Shown one piece after another: positions 7,616 to 14,181 of a stretch of DNA of 16,459 nt. The stretch is taken from NCBI GenBank assembly GCA_012837655.1, contig DUQT01000216.1:1-16459 (forward strand), read 5' to 3'. A program made the position numbers and the translations under genes. The stretch's first letter is position 1. Every line of letters starts with the position of its first letter. The notes under the pieces were generated by a model. It saw nothing but the letters and a program-made list of their open reading frames with translations, ran no database searches and was not told where the DNA came from. Source of the stretch: Actinomyces sp. Its GTDB lineage: Bacteria > Actinomycetota > Actinomycetes > Actinomycetales > Actinomycetaceae.

Positions 7616-8588
7616 GTCTACTATTTCCGGTAGCCCCTCCAAGCCCGCAGGTACGCAGTCCGCGTCGCCCAAGCGGGCGGGCGAGGGGCGCCGGAAAAAG
7701 CGCTATTTTGATCGCTCGACCACTCACGGCAGTCGGATCCTAGCGTCGATCGTGCTGATGGCCGTGCCGTTCGCGGTGTACGCGGCCTTCATGCTGTACC
7801 CGCTGGCTCGAGTTTTCATTCTGTCTCTGTACGAGTGGGACGGCCTGGGCTACTCGACGTTCGTCGGGCTGGAAAACTACGTGACCACGTTTACGGACCC
7901 GATCCTGCGGTCCGCATTCGTACACGCGCTGATCCTGATCATTTTCTATGCGGTGATCCCGCTGGCGGTGGGCCTGGTTCTAGCGTCCCTGCTGACGAGG
8001 TCTCGCATCCGCGGCCTGGGTTTCTTCCGCACAGTCGTTTTCTTGCCGCAGGTAATAGCGATGGTCGTGCTAGCAATCGCGTGGCGCGGCATTTACGCGC
8101 CAAACGGCCCGATTAATAAATTCTTGCGTATTATCGGCCTTGATTCGTGGACGAGGTCTTGGCTGGGTGACTTCACGTTCGCACTGCCCGCAGTCGGGTT
8201 CGTGGGAACCTGGGTCAGCCTGGGTCTTGTGACCGTACTGCTGATGTCCGGCATGGCGCGCATCCCCGAAGACCTGTACGAGGCCGCCATGCTCGATGGC
8301 GCGGGACGGATCAGGCAGTTCTTCGCGATCACGGTTCCGTCCGTGCGGGCGGAAGTTGTGGTGTCTTTGACGCTCACGATCATTGCGGCGCTGAAGACGT
8401 TTGACCTGGTTTACATGACGACCTCGGGTGGCCCGGGAAGTTCCACAACCGTTCCTTCCTATGAGGTCTACAACCAGGCGTTCCGCATCGGACAGGTCGG
8501 AACGGCATCGTCGCTCGCGGTCGTGCTGACCGTGGTTATTTTCGTGATCAACCTGGTCGTGAATCTAGTGGGGGAGCGTGAAGAATGA
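7614..8588 (+). CDS. ABC sugar transporter permease (MalF/UgpA type)
   Basis: A 324-residue inner-membrane permease of the carbohydrate uptake transporter-1 family. A basic cytoplasmic tail of about 40 residues (KRAGEGRRKKR at 20-30) precedes six predicted membrane segments starting near residue 42. The EAA loop that docks the ATPase is at 223-242 (EAAMLDGAGRIRQFFAIT). The N-terminal FMLYPLARVFILSLYEW and GLENYV segments are typical of the MalF/UgpA half. The ATG start has TTAGG about ten bases upstream, lying in a hairpin loop. Its stop overlaps the next permease start as ATGA, indicating coupled translation and a heterodimeric channel. No ATPase gene is nearby; actinobacteria often use a shared ATPase such as MsiK. 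Confidence 0.95.
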   Translation: MSTISGSPSKPAGTQSASPKRAGEGRRKKRYFDRSTTHGSRILASIVLMAVPFAVYAAFMLYPLARVFILSLYEWDGLGYSTFVGLENYVTTFTDPILRSAFVHALILIIFYAVIPLAVGLVLASLLTRSRIRGLGFFRTVVFLPQVIAMVVLAIAWRGIYAPNGPINKFLRIIGLDSWTRSWLGDFTFALPAVGFVGTWVSLGLVTVLLMSGMARIPEDLYEAAMLDGAGRIRQFFAITVPSVRAEVVVSLTLTIIAALKTFDLVYMTTSGGPGSSTTVPSYEVYNQAFRIGQVGTASSLAVVLTVVIFVINLVVNLVGEREE

Positions 8589-9394
8589 AACCGTCACGCG
8601 CCGAGCAAATCTTCAACTACGTGATCCTAACGTTGTTCGCGGCCTTCGCACTACTGCCGATCCTGCGGGTGGTTGTTCTGTCCCTGCAGCCAGAGACCAT
8701 TGGCGGCGAGGGTTTCCTCCACTTTGAAAACTACGCGAAAGCCTGGGAGCAGGGCCATTTCTCCGAGTACATGAAGAACTCAGTCATGGTCGCCGTCCTG
8801 GTTGTCACAGTTGCGCTGATCCTGTCGCTTGCCTCTGGGTATGTGCTTGGCGTGCTCCGCCCTCCTGGAGAAAAGATCCTATTTTTCGTATTCCTGCTGG
8901 GCATTATGGTGCCTTCGGAAGCGATCGTGCTGCCCCTGTTCTTTGACATGCGAGCGTTGGGTTTGATTGACACGATTTGGGCGATCGCGTTGCCGCAGAT
9001 TGCGCAGTCGTTGGCGTTTGGAACGTTTTGGATGAGGGCGTTTTTCCGCGGTGTGGATGGCTCTCTGATTGAGGCGGCGCGACTGGATGGGGCGGGCAAC
9101 GTCCGAATACTGACTTCTATTTTGTTGCCGATTGGTTTGCCGGCGGTGGTGACGCAGGTGGTGCTCACGTTTATGTGGACGTGGAATGACTTCCTGATTC
9201 CGCTGGTGATGTCCCCGTCGGGAACGATGAGGACCGCGCCACTAGGGTTGGCGTTCTTCCAGGGGCAGTACACCCAGGGGTCGACGCTGTTGGCTGCGGG
9301 CGCGGTGTTGGTCGCCCTCCCAATGGTGATCTTGTACTTCATTTTGCAACGACACTTTATGTCCGGAATGACGGACGGAGCAGTCAAAGGCTGA
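8585..9394 (+). CDS. ABC sugar transporter permease (MalG/UgpE type)
   Basis: A 269-residue second permease half. Six membrane segments can be seen, beginning at about residue 12 (YVILTLFAAFALLPILRVVV). The EAA loop is at 163-182 (EAARLDGAGNVRILTSILLP). WTWNDFLIPLV, after the EAA loop, and the C-terminal FILQRHFMSGMTDGAVKG are strong MalG-type signatures. ATG 8585 overlaps the preceding TGA by four bases, so the two halves are probably made in equal amounts. It is the last gene of the rightward sugar operon; a GC-rich hairpin follows directly. Confidence 0.95.
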   Translation: MKPSRAEQIFNYVILTLFAAFALLPILRVVVLSLQPETIGGEGFLHFENYAKAWEQGHFSEYMKNSVMVAVLVVTVALILSLASGYVLGVLRPPGEKILFFVFLLGIMVPSEAIVLPLFFDMRALGLIDTIWAIALPQIAQSLAFGTFWMRAFFRGVDGSLIEAARLDGAGNVRILTSILLPIGLPAVVTQVVLTFMWTWNDFLIPLVMSPSGTMRTAPLGLAFFQGQYTQGSTLLAAGAVLVALPMVILYFILQRHFMSGMTDGAVKG

Positions 9395-9424
9395 CGGCGG
9401 CCCCACGCTTTGCGCTGGGCGCCG
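9395..9424 (+). terminator. GC-rich hairpin after the sugar operon
   Basis: CGGCG (9395-9399) pairs with CGCCG (9420-9424); after a bulged G, CCC (9401-9403) pairs with GGG, and an inner CGC/GCG closes a TTT loop, with a small internal mismatch. The hairpin begins right after the stop codon of the last permease. There is no U-tract, so it is a candidate actinobacterial-type terminator or 3' stabiliser only. Confidence 0.45.
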
Positions 9425-9522
9425 AACTATGCGAAAAGGCCGAGGCGTTACGGGCCTGATATTTTCTTTCAATCCGACAAGAAGGGTGCCGCAATGTAGT
9501 CTTTTGGCAGGAGGATCTGCAA

Positions 9523-10578
9523 ATGGCGAATCGTGTACCGCTTTCAATTTTGGACCTATCTCCGGTCTCCGCGGGCTTAGGGCGCAAAGCTGCGTTGGAT
9601 GATTCTTTGCGGTTGGCTCAGCTGGCTGAAGAAAAGGGTTATCTGCGTTATTGGATGGCTGAGCATCACGGCTCAGAGATGTTCATGGCCTCGGCTACTT
9701 CACTGCTTCTGGCGAGGGCCGCGGAGCACACTTCGACGATTCGTCTAGGTGCTGGCGGTGTGATGCTTCCGAACCATTCGCCGCTGATGGTGGCTGAGTA
9801 TTACGGCACGCTCGCGACCATTTACGGTGACCGTTTTGACCTTGGTTTGGGTCGCGCGCCGGGCACGGATCCAGTTACGGCGTCCGCGCTTCGTCGCGGT
9901 AGTGCGCAACTGAATGACGTCACGACGGACGTGTCCCAGTTGGTACGCTATTTCTCTCCGGCTCCCATGGAGAAGCCCGGCTTGTCAGGTGCAGAAGCCG
10001 CCACGCTGGGTATTTCCGCAAGCCCCGCGATGCTTCGCAGTCGCGTGCGAGCTATTCCCGGTGAGGGCACCGAAATCCCGCTGTGGATGCTCGGATCGTC
10101 CCTTGGCGGAGCGCAGATCGCGGCAACGCTTGGACTTCCGTACAGCTTCGCGTCGCACTTCGCGCCCAAGTTCCTCCGCAATGCGGTTTCCACATACCGT
10201 TCTAATTTCAACCCCGAGGCCGAGACGGCTCAGGTTGAAAAACCACTGGTGATGGCGGGTGTGAACGTGTTGGTTGCACCGACGCGTGAGGAAGCAAACC
10301 TGCTGTACACCTCTTACACACAGTGGAAGATGGGGCTTTCACGCGGTGTGAACAACCCGATGGCCAAGCCGGACGAGAGGCTCATCCAGGACATTCCTAT
10401 CGAGCACGCGGACGCCACGCAGATGGTTGGCACGCCTGATGAAGTCGCAGAGCGCATGGATCAGTTTGTCCAAGAAAACAGGATTGACGAGCTGATCATC
10501 ACATCTTACGCGTGGGATCCGGAACTTCGTCGCCGTTCCTACGCACTGTTGGCTGACGCGTGGGGTGCAGGTGAATAA
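9523..10578 (+). CDS. Luciferase-like (LLM class) flavin-dependent oxidoreductase
   Basis: A 351-residue member of the bacterial luciferase-like monooxygenase family (MsnO8/YhbW-like group), TIM-barrel enzymes that use FMNH2 or F420 in the cytoplasm. Family signatures are PLSILDLSPV at 6-15, the active-site-region segment WMAEHHGS (44-51, H48-H49), GAGGVMLPNHSPLMVAEYYG (77-95) and the cofactor-binding YGDRFDLGLGRAPGTD (101-116). Near the C-terminus VGTPDEVAERMDQF is also typical. The start is well supported: AGGAGG at 9509-9514, eight bases before ATG. The 3' end overlaps the next gene by 8-14 bases, so the two are probably one operon. The natural substrate is unknown; enzymes of this group are rarely assigned. 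Confidence 0.93.
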   Translation: MANRVPLSILDLSPVSAGLGRKAALDDSLRLAQLAEEKGYLRYWMAEHHGSEMFMASATSLLLARAAEHTSTIRLGAGGVMLPNHSPLMVAEYYGTLATIYGDRFDLGLGRAPGTDPVTASALRRGSAQLNDVTTDVSQLVRYFSPAPMEKPGLSGAEAATLGISASPAMLRSRVRAIPGEGTEIPLWMLGSSLGGAQIAATLGLPYSFASHFAPKFLRNAVSTYRSNFNPEAETAQVEKPLVMAGVNVLVAPTREEANLLYTSYTQWKMGLSRGVNNPMAKPDERLIQDIPIEHADATQMVGTPDEVAERMDQFVQENRIDELIITSYAWDPELRRRSYALLADAWGAGE

Positions 10579-11914
10579 CAGCGAGGATTCGGCTTCTTCG
10601 CCAGATCTTCCTTCTGAAACTGAAGCGTCCCCGGAACCTGACTCTACAGGCGCGGGTTTGGTACGCGTTGAGCGCACGCATTCCGACTTCGCGGTGTCCG
10701 GTGTCGCGGCATTCACGGCGTTTGCCTGTGGATCCGTGCTGGGTGTGCCGTGGGAGTTGCAAACTCCGCCCTCGGACGACGATTCACTGGAAATGTCGGG
10801 AAGGGAACCTGATTTTGCGCAGGCCGAATGGGGTGCGGACATGCATCTGGCTGTCTGTGTCGCGGAGGTCGGCGTTGTAGGGCCGCTGGGTGTGGCGGCG
10901 TCGTTGGACGTGCTGGCGACGCGCATTATTGCTTGGTACGAGTCGAATCCGGCGCAGGTTCCGCTAGAAGTGCAGTCCGTGGTGCAGTGGACGTTGGATC
11001 CGTCGTTGGCGCCGGCTCACTTGCGTGCGGAATTGATCGCGGCCGGTTGTGGCGCGAAGTTTGTCCGCGGAAAGGTTGCCGGCGAGGAGTCCGCAGGCGG
11101 GCCGACTACCGGCAGGAAGGCTACCGGTGGGAAGTCTCCGGGGACGGCAATGCGGGCGGTTGCGCGGGCGCGTCATCAGAATCGTCGGTTTAGTGCGCGC
11201 GTGCCGGGCAACGAATTGTTGCCTTTGATGGTGCCCGTGGCCCTTGCGAACGTTGCTGATTCTGAATCATGTTCGAGGGCGGCGCTGGCTGTGACGTCAT
11301 TGTTGTCGGCGAGTCCTCAGGTGGCACTACTCGATTTGGCGTACGCGGAGTTGTTACGCCACACGCTGGAAGCTGCCGCTAAGGGTGTGAATTGGCGCGA
11401 CTCGATTGATTGGGACCGGGCTGTGGATACTTCGGTTCAGATGGCTGGGGATGCGCTAGCTGGTTGGACGGTTGTGGATGGTGAGCCTCCCATCTTCGGT
11501 GAGGAAGGCCCACTGCCTGAGGATGAGAAAGTCCTGCGTTCGATTCGGGATCCGCGTGAATCGGGTGAGTCTTCGGACGCTGGTTTCAGTGCGGGCACGG
11601 GAGCTGGGTTGGACGCGGTGTCCGCGTTGGATCGCGTGTTGGCTGCTGTTGATGCGACGCGCTGGGAATTGCAGCGGAATCCGTCTTTGAATCCTGTCCG
11701 CGTGGGCGTGGAGTCAGCTGTGCGTTCGGGTGGAGATACGGACACGGTTGCCGCTCTCGTGGGGGCACTACTGGGCGCGGCGTGTGGGCCTACGGCTGTC
11801 CCATCCGACTGGGTAGAGAGCATTTGGGGTTGGCCCGGCTTGCGCCAAGACGGTCTTCGTGACCTAGCGACCGGATGCGTCTACGCAGGTTTGGCGCCGA
11901 AACAGCTGACCTAA
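10565..11914 (+). CDS. Divergent ADP-ribosylglycohydrolase-like protein
   Basis: A 449-residue protein with the outline of the DraG/ARH fold, whose members remove ADP-ribose from proteins using two Mg ions. The clearest match is GGDTDTVAALVGALLGAACG (389-408), the canonical C-terminal metal motif (D391, D393). GNELLPLMVPVALA (215-228) resembles the family's GNG.LMR..PVALA, but without MR. Near the N-terminus GSVLGVPWE (56-64) stands where GDALGAPVE is usual, and WGADM (89-93) where W-TDDT-M is expected, so the first metal-binding cluster is largely missing. An acidic, Ser-rich tail (1-30) and two Gly/Ser-rich stretches (about 170-195, 330-350) make it longer than the usual 300 residues. The start is GTG 10565 or GTG 10571; the second has GGGG at a better distance. 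It overlaps the flavin oxidoreductase gene. It may be a pseudoenzyme or an altered hydrolase. Confidence 0.75.
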   Translation: MQVNNSEDSASSPDLPSETEASPEPDSTGAGLVRVERTHSDFAVSGVAAFTAFACGSVLGVPWELQTPPSDDDSLEMSGREPDFAQAEWGADMHLAVCVAEVGVVGPLGVAASLDVLATRIIAWYESNPAQVPLEVQSVVQWTLDPSLAPAHLRAELIAAGCGAKFVRGKVAGEESAGGPTTGRKATGGKSPGTAMRAVARARHQNRRFSARVPGNELLPLMVPVALANVADSESCSRAALAVTSLLSASPQVALLDLAYAELLRHTLEAAAKGVNWRDSIDWDRAVDTSVQMAGDALAGWTVVDGEPPIFGEEGPLPEDEKVLRSIRDPRESGESSDAGFSAGTGAGLDAVSALDRVLAAVDATRWELQRNPSLNPVRVGVESAVRSGGDTDTVAALVGALLGAACGPTAVPSDWVESIWGWPGLRQDGLRDLATGCVYAGLAPKQLT

Positions 11915-11925
11915 GGTGCGCTTGC

Positions 11926-12759
11926 CTAGAGCGCGTCCACGACGTGTTTCACGAAGTGCGCGGACACAGCGGCCGCGATTGAACCGTCTACGTGGAAGTC
12001 CTGGTCTGCGCTGGGTCCGCACAGGTCGGACACCCCACGAACGGAAAGGAACTCAACGCCCGCAAGCGCGCAAACCTGCGCCGCAGCGGTGGATTCCATA
12101 TCGGCGCCAAGGGCAAGCGGGAAGATCTCACGCATGTCCTCAACGTTCTTCTCGGTAATAAAGGCATCCGATGAAGCCACCTGCCCAATCCGGATGGTCA
12201 CGGGCATTGGGTGCTGTGCAGCCGAATTCGCGGCGTTGTCAGCACCAGCCGGCACAGTCACCTCAGCGGTCACGGGCATCTCAGTGGGCACAGGCACTTC
12301 GGCCGGCACGGTCACGCTAGAAGGCAGACCGCCCGCTATCTCGGTTAGTTCGGCGCCGGCGCTGAAAATGGCGGGCAGTCCGGGAACTTGGCCTGGCTCG
12401 TAGCCAAACGCGGTCGCGTCCGCGCGCGAATACACAAACTGAGTCCCCACAATCACGTCCGTTACGTTCACTTCTTTAGCCAGCCCGCCCGTGGTTCCCG
12501 CGCAAATATAGGTGCGCAGGTGATCGCCAAAGACGAGGTGAGCGCGAGCCGCAGCGCTCGCGGCATTCGTCAGCCCAATTCCAGTGGTGATGACGCACGT
12601 CTTGCGGCCGTTCCAAGCACCCGTGTGCCAGGTTTGTCCGGCCAACGAGACAGTTTTCGCATCCTCCAGGTCGCGCAAGAACGGCGCGGCCTCCATCTCC
12701 ATTGCGGTCGCAATGACGAGGATTTCCTCTTCCACCTGTAGTTCGCTCAGCTTGTTCAT
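11926..12759 (-). CDS. mtnN: 5'-methylthioadenosine/S-adenosylhomocysteine nucleosidase
   Basis: A 277-residue nucleosidase of the PNP/UDP family that releases adenine from methylthioadenosine and S-adenosylhomocysteine in the methyl cycle. Key residues align with E. coli Pfs: E23 (AMEMEA; catalytic Glu12 region), the substrate segment ADATAFGYEPGQVPGLPA (113-130), E222 (ADMESTAAAQVC) and the catalytic D245 (GVSD). E. coli Pfs has about 232 residues; the extra length is mainly an insertion at about 147-186 that holds four copies of a six-residue repeat. The ATG start follows GAAGG at eight bases. Its end lies only 11 bases from the convergent upstream gene, leaving no room for a separate terminator. 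Other nucleosidases of the fold, such as futalosine hydrolase, are less likely given the TAFGYEPGQ match. Confidence 0.88.
   Translation of the reverse strand: MNKLSELQVEEEILVIATAMEMEAAPFLRDLEDAKTVSLAGQTWHTGAWNGRKTCVITTGIGLTNAASAAARAHLVFGDHLRTYICAGTTGGLAKEVNVTDVIVGTQFVYSRADATAFGYEPGQVPGLPAIFSAGAELTEIAGGLPSSVTVPAEVPVPTEMPVTAEVTVPAGADNAANSAAQHPMPVTIRIGQVASSDAFITEKNVEDMREIFPLALGADMESTAAAQVCALAGVEFLSVRGVSDLCGPSADQDFHVDGSIAAAVSAHFVKHVVDAL
12241..12312 (-). repeat. Four 18-bp tandem repeats inside the nucleosidase gene
   Basis: The units encode TVPAEV, PVPTEM, PVTAEV and TVPAGA (residues 150-173). The second codon of every unit is GTG, and unit-to-unit DNA similarity is moderate, so expansion is not very recent. 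The repeat sits in the surface loop before the strand VTIRIGQVASSDAF. It keeps the reading frame. Confidence 0.85.
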
Positions 12760-12961
12760 TTGATCGGCCTTCGTAGATTACGCTGCTGATTGAATCCTAA
12801 CTTAGCGCCCAGACACTAATTCCCCAGGTTCACCGGGCCCTATTTCTATGGGTCGAGCCCACCAGACTCTGGTCCCAGCCCGCCAGAAATTCCATTTCCA
12901 ACGAGGGCGATGCTGCGACACGCCGAAGCCAGCAAATTCACAGGTTCGAATTTTGTGTGAC
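12760..12961. other. Gene-free stretch upstream of the nucleosidase
   Basis: No convincing coding sequence is seen on either strand in the 660-bp gap 12760-13419; minus-strand open frames here lack family features and ribosome binding sites. This first part should hold the nucleosidase promoter (TAATCT on the minus strand just upstream of its start is a possible -10). One perfect 13-bp palindrome, ACCAGA-C-TCTGGT, lies at 12861-12873 and could be a protein-binding site. Confidence 0.4.
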
Positions 12962-13022
12962 TTGTCCACAACCTCCACAGCCTGTGCATAACTCCCGTCC
13001 ACAGTATCCACAGGGATCCACA
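12962..13022. promoter_or_regulatory. Dense cluster of DnaA-box-like sites
   Basis: Six 9-mers resembling DnaA boxes fall in 61 bases: TTGTCCACA (12962-12970), ACCTCCACA (12971-12979, weak), TTATGCACA on the minus strand (12983-12991), CCGTCCACA (12995-13003), GTATCCACA (13004-13012) and GGATCCACA (13014-13022). TTGTCCACA is the preferred DnaA box of actinobacteria, and TTATGCACA fits the E. coli TTATNCACA consensus. Neighbouring sites are close to one helical turn apart. The cluster lies about 400 bp before nrdH. It may be a replication-origin element, a DnaA-titration site, or a DnaA control region for nrd. Confidence 0.65.
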
Positions 13023-13193
13023 GTGATGGAAAAGGGTGCCAGAAACCCCTAACAAGACCGCACAAGAATTAATGTCCCCGCCCTCGTGGACGATGTTTAA
13101 TACCCAGGTTTGACGCCCGTTTCGGCGGGGTATCTGGAGGGCTCGAAAGGACGCCCAACGTGTGAACAAAAGGAGGTATTCAGGCACAAATAG

Positions 13194-13224
13194 TTGTCCA
13201 CAGCCACCCTTGAGTCTGTCCACA
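13194..13224 (+). promoter_or_regulatory. Second pair of DnaA-box-like sites
   Basis: A perfect TTGTCCACA at 13194-13202 and CTGTCCACA at 13216-13224 are 22 bp apart, about two helical turns, in the same orientation as most boxes of the upstream cluster. They lie about 200 bp before the nrdH start, closer to where its promoter must be. Confidence 0.6.
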
Positions 13225-13280
13225 GGCGGCCGCTGAGTATGTCTTGAAACACGCCATCTTGTGGTCGTGACGAAACTCAA

Positions 13281-13348
13281 CCACTAGGTGTAGTGTTTAA
13301 GGAGCGCAAAGACAGAAAACATCTAGTACACTTACAACCATGTAGTTA
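13281..13348. promoter_or_regulatory. Candidate NrdR-box region of the nrd operon
   Basis: CACTA (13282-13286) and TAGTG (13291-13295) form a perfect inverted repeat with a 4-base spacer, resembling the palindromic NrdR box found before ribonucleotide reductase genes. Two further sites share its right half: ACATCTAGT at 13319-13327 and CCATGTAGT at 13338-13346. TGTAGT/TCTAGT cores are 33 and 19 bp apart (52 bp, about five turns, between the outer ones). NrdR represses RNR genes when dATP is high; binding here is inferred from position and sequence likeness. Core promoter hexamers could not be placed with confidence. Confidence 0.5.
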
Positions 13349-13419
13349 CACGAATCGGATTCACCGGCGCGTGTAAGCAGGCAGAAGTCTGAAAATTACT
13401 TGGAGTTTAGGAGAACGCC

Positions 13420-13668
13420 ATGAGCATCACCGTCTACAGCAAGCCAATGTGCGTTCAGTGTGACGCGACGATGCGTGCGCTGAATAAGCAGGACCTCGAC
13501 TACGACGTTGTCGACATGACTGTCGATGCAGAGGCTCTGGAGTACGTGAAGTCTTTGGGCTATGTTCAGGCGCCCGTAGTCATGGCTGGCGACCAGCACT
13601 GGTCCGGCTACCGCCCCGACCTCATTAAGAAGTTGGCAAAGGAAGCCGCCATCGTCGTCAACGGCTAA
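13420..13668 (+). CDS. nrdH: Glutaredoxin-like redoxin NrdH
   Basis: An 82-residue thioredoxin-fold protein that passes electrons from thioredoxin reductase to the class Ib ribonucleotide reductase. The redox motif is C11-V-Q-C14, the form common in actinobacterial NrdH. QAPVVMAGDQHWSGYRPDLI (55-74) carries the cis-Pro and the W-S-G-[FY]-R-P-D segment diagnostic for NrdH rather than ordinary glutaredoxin. The ATG follows AGGAG (13409-13413) at six bases. It is the first gene of the nrd operon; the stop codon lies in a hairpin loop and a second hairpin follows before nrdI. Confidence 0.97.
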   Translation: MSITVYSKPMCVQCDATMRALNKQDLDYDVVDMTVDAEALEYVKSLGYVQAPVVMAGDQHWSGYRPDLIKKLAKEAAIVVNG

Positions 13669-13705
13669 GAGCCGTTTCCCCCGGTTGCCCGTTTGGGTGG
13701 CCGGG
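13660..13705 (+). promoter_or_regulatory. Two tandem hairpins between nrdH and nrdI
   Basis: The first is AACGGCT (13660-13666), loop AAG, AGCCGTT (13670-13676), a perfect 7-bp stem that includes part of the nrdH stop codon. The second has an 11-bp stem with three G-U pairs, CCCGGTTGCCC (13680-13690) and GGGTGGCCGGG (13695-13705), with loop GTTT. Neither is followed by a real U-tract. They may slow read-through or protect the short nrdH message, allowing more NrdH than NrdI/NrdE. Confidence 0.55.
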
Positions 13706-13752
13706 AGAACTATGTAAAGACCCGCTAGAAAAACCTGTTTGAAAGGACTCTC

Positions 13753-14181
13753 ATGGCTACGGAGAAGAAGACCGAAAACGATGTTTACGTGGTCTACTTT
13801 TCTTCAGCTACGGGAAACACAAAAAGGTTTGTAGAAAAGCTGGGCTTTAGAAGCAGTCGCATTCCGCTACTGCCGCGCGATGAGTTCCTGTACGTGGACG
13901 ATCCTTACGTGCTGATCACACCAACTTACGGTGGTGGGAAGCTGCGAGGCGCGGTCCCGAAGCAGGTCATTAAGTTTTTGAATGTTAAAGAAAATCGAGA
14001 CAAGTGTGTTGGCGTGATTTCTGCCGGCAACACGAACTTCGGTGAGGCATATTGCTTGGCGGGAGATATCATCTCCCAAAAGGTGAAGGTGCCACACATG
14101 TATAGATTCGAGCTCCTTGGCACGTCCAGGGATGTCTCCAAAGTGCAAGAAGGGCTGAAAGAATTTTGGCAGAGAATCTAA
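13753..14181 (+). CDS. nrdI: Flavodoxin-like protein NrdI
   Basis: A 142-residue flavoprotein that supplies the oxidant needed to assemble the Mn(III)2-tyrosyl radical cofactor of NrdF in class Ib reductases (family knowledge). The FMN phosphate loop is YFSSATGNTKRF (15-26). PTYGGG (57-62) and SAGNTNFGEAYCLAGD (90-105) are the other flavin-contact loops typical of NrdI. Length is as usual. The ATG follows GAAAGGA at 13741-13747. The end overlaps the nrdE start, so the two are coupled. Confidence 0.97.
   Translation: MATEKKTENDVYVVYFSSATGNTKRFVEKLGFRSSRIPLLPRDEFLYVDDPYVLITPTYGGGKLRGAVPKQVIKFLNVKENRDKCVGVISAGNTNFGEAYCLAGDIISQKVKVPHMYRFELLGTSRDVSKVQEGLKEFWQRI

Noticed and set aside
8731..9387. 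218-residue minus-strand frame opposite the second permease
   Set aside because: Antisense shadow of a conserved membrane protein gene.
12802..13280. Two minus-strand open frames (12802-13065 and 12846-13280)
   Set aside because: They show no recognisable domain and no ribosome binding site, have an odd composition, and run through the DnaA-box cluster; best explained as chance frames.
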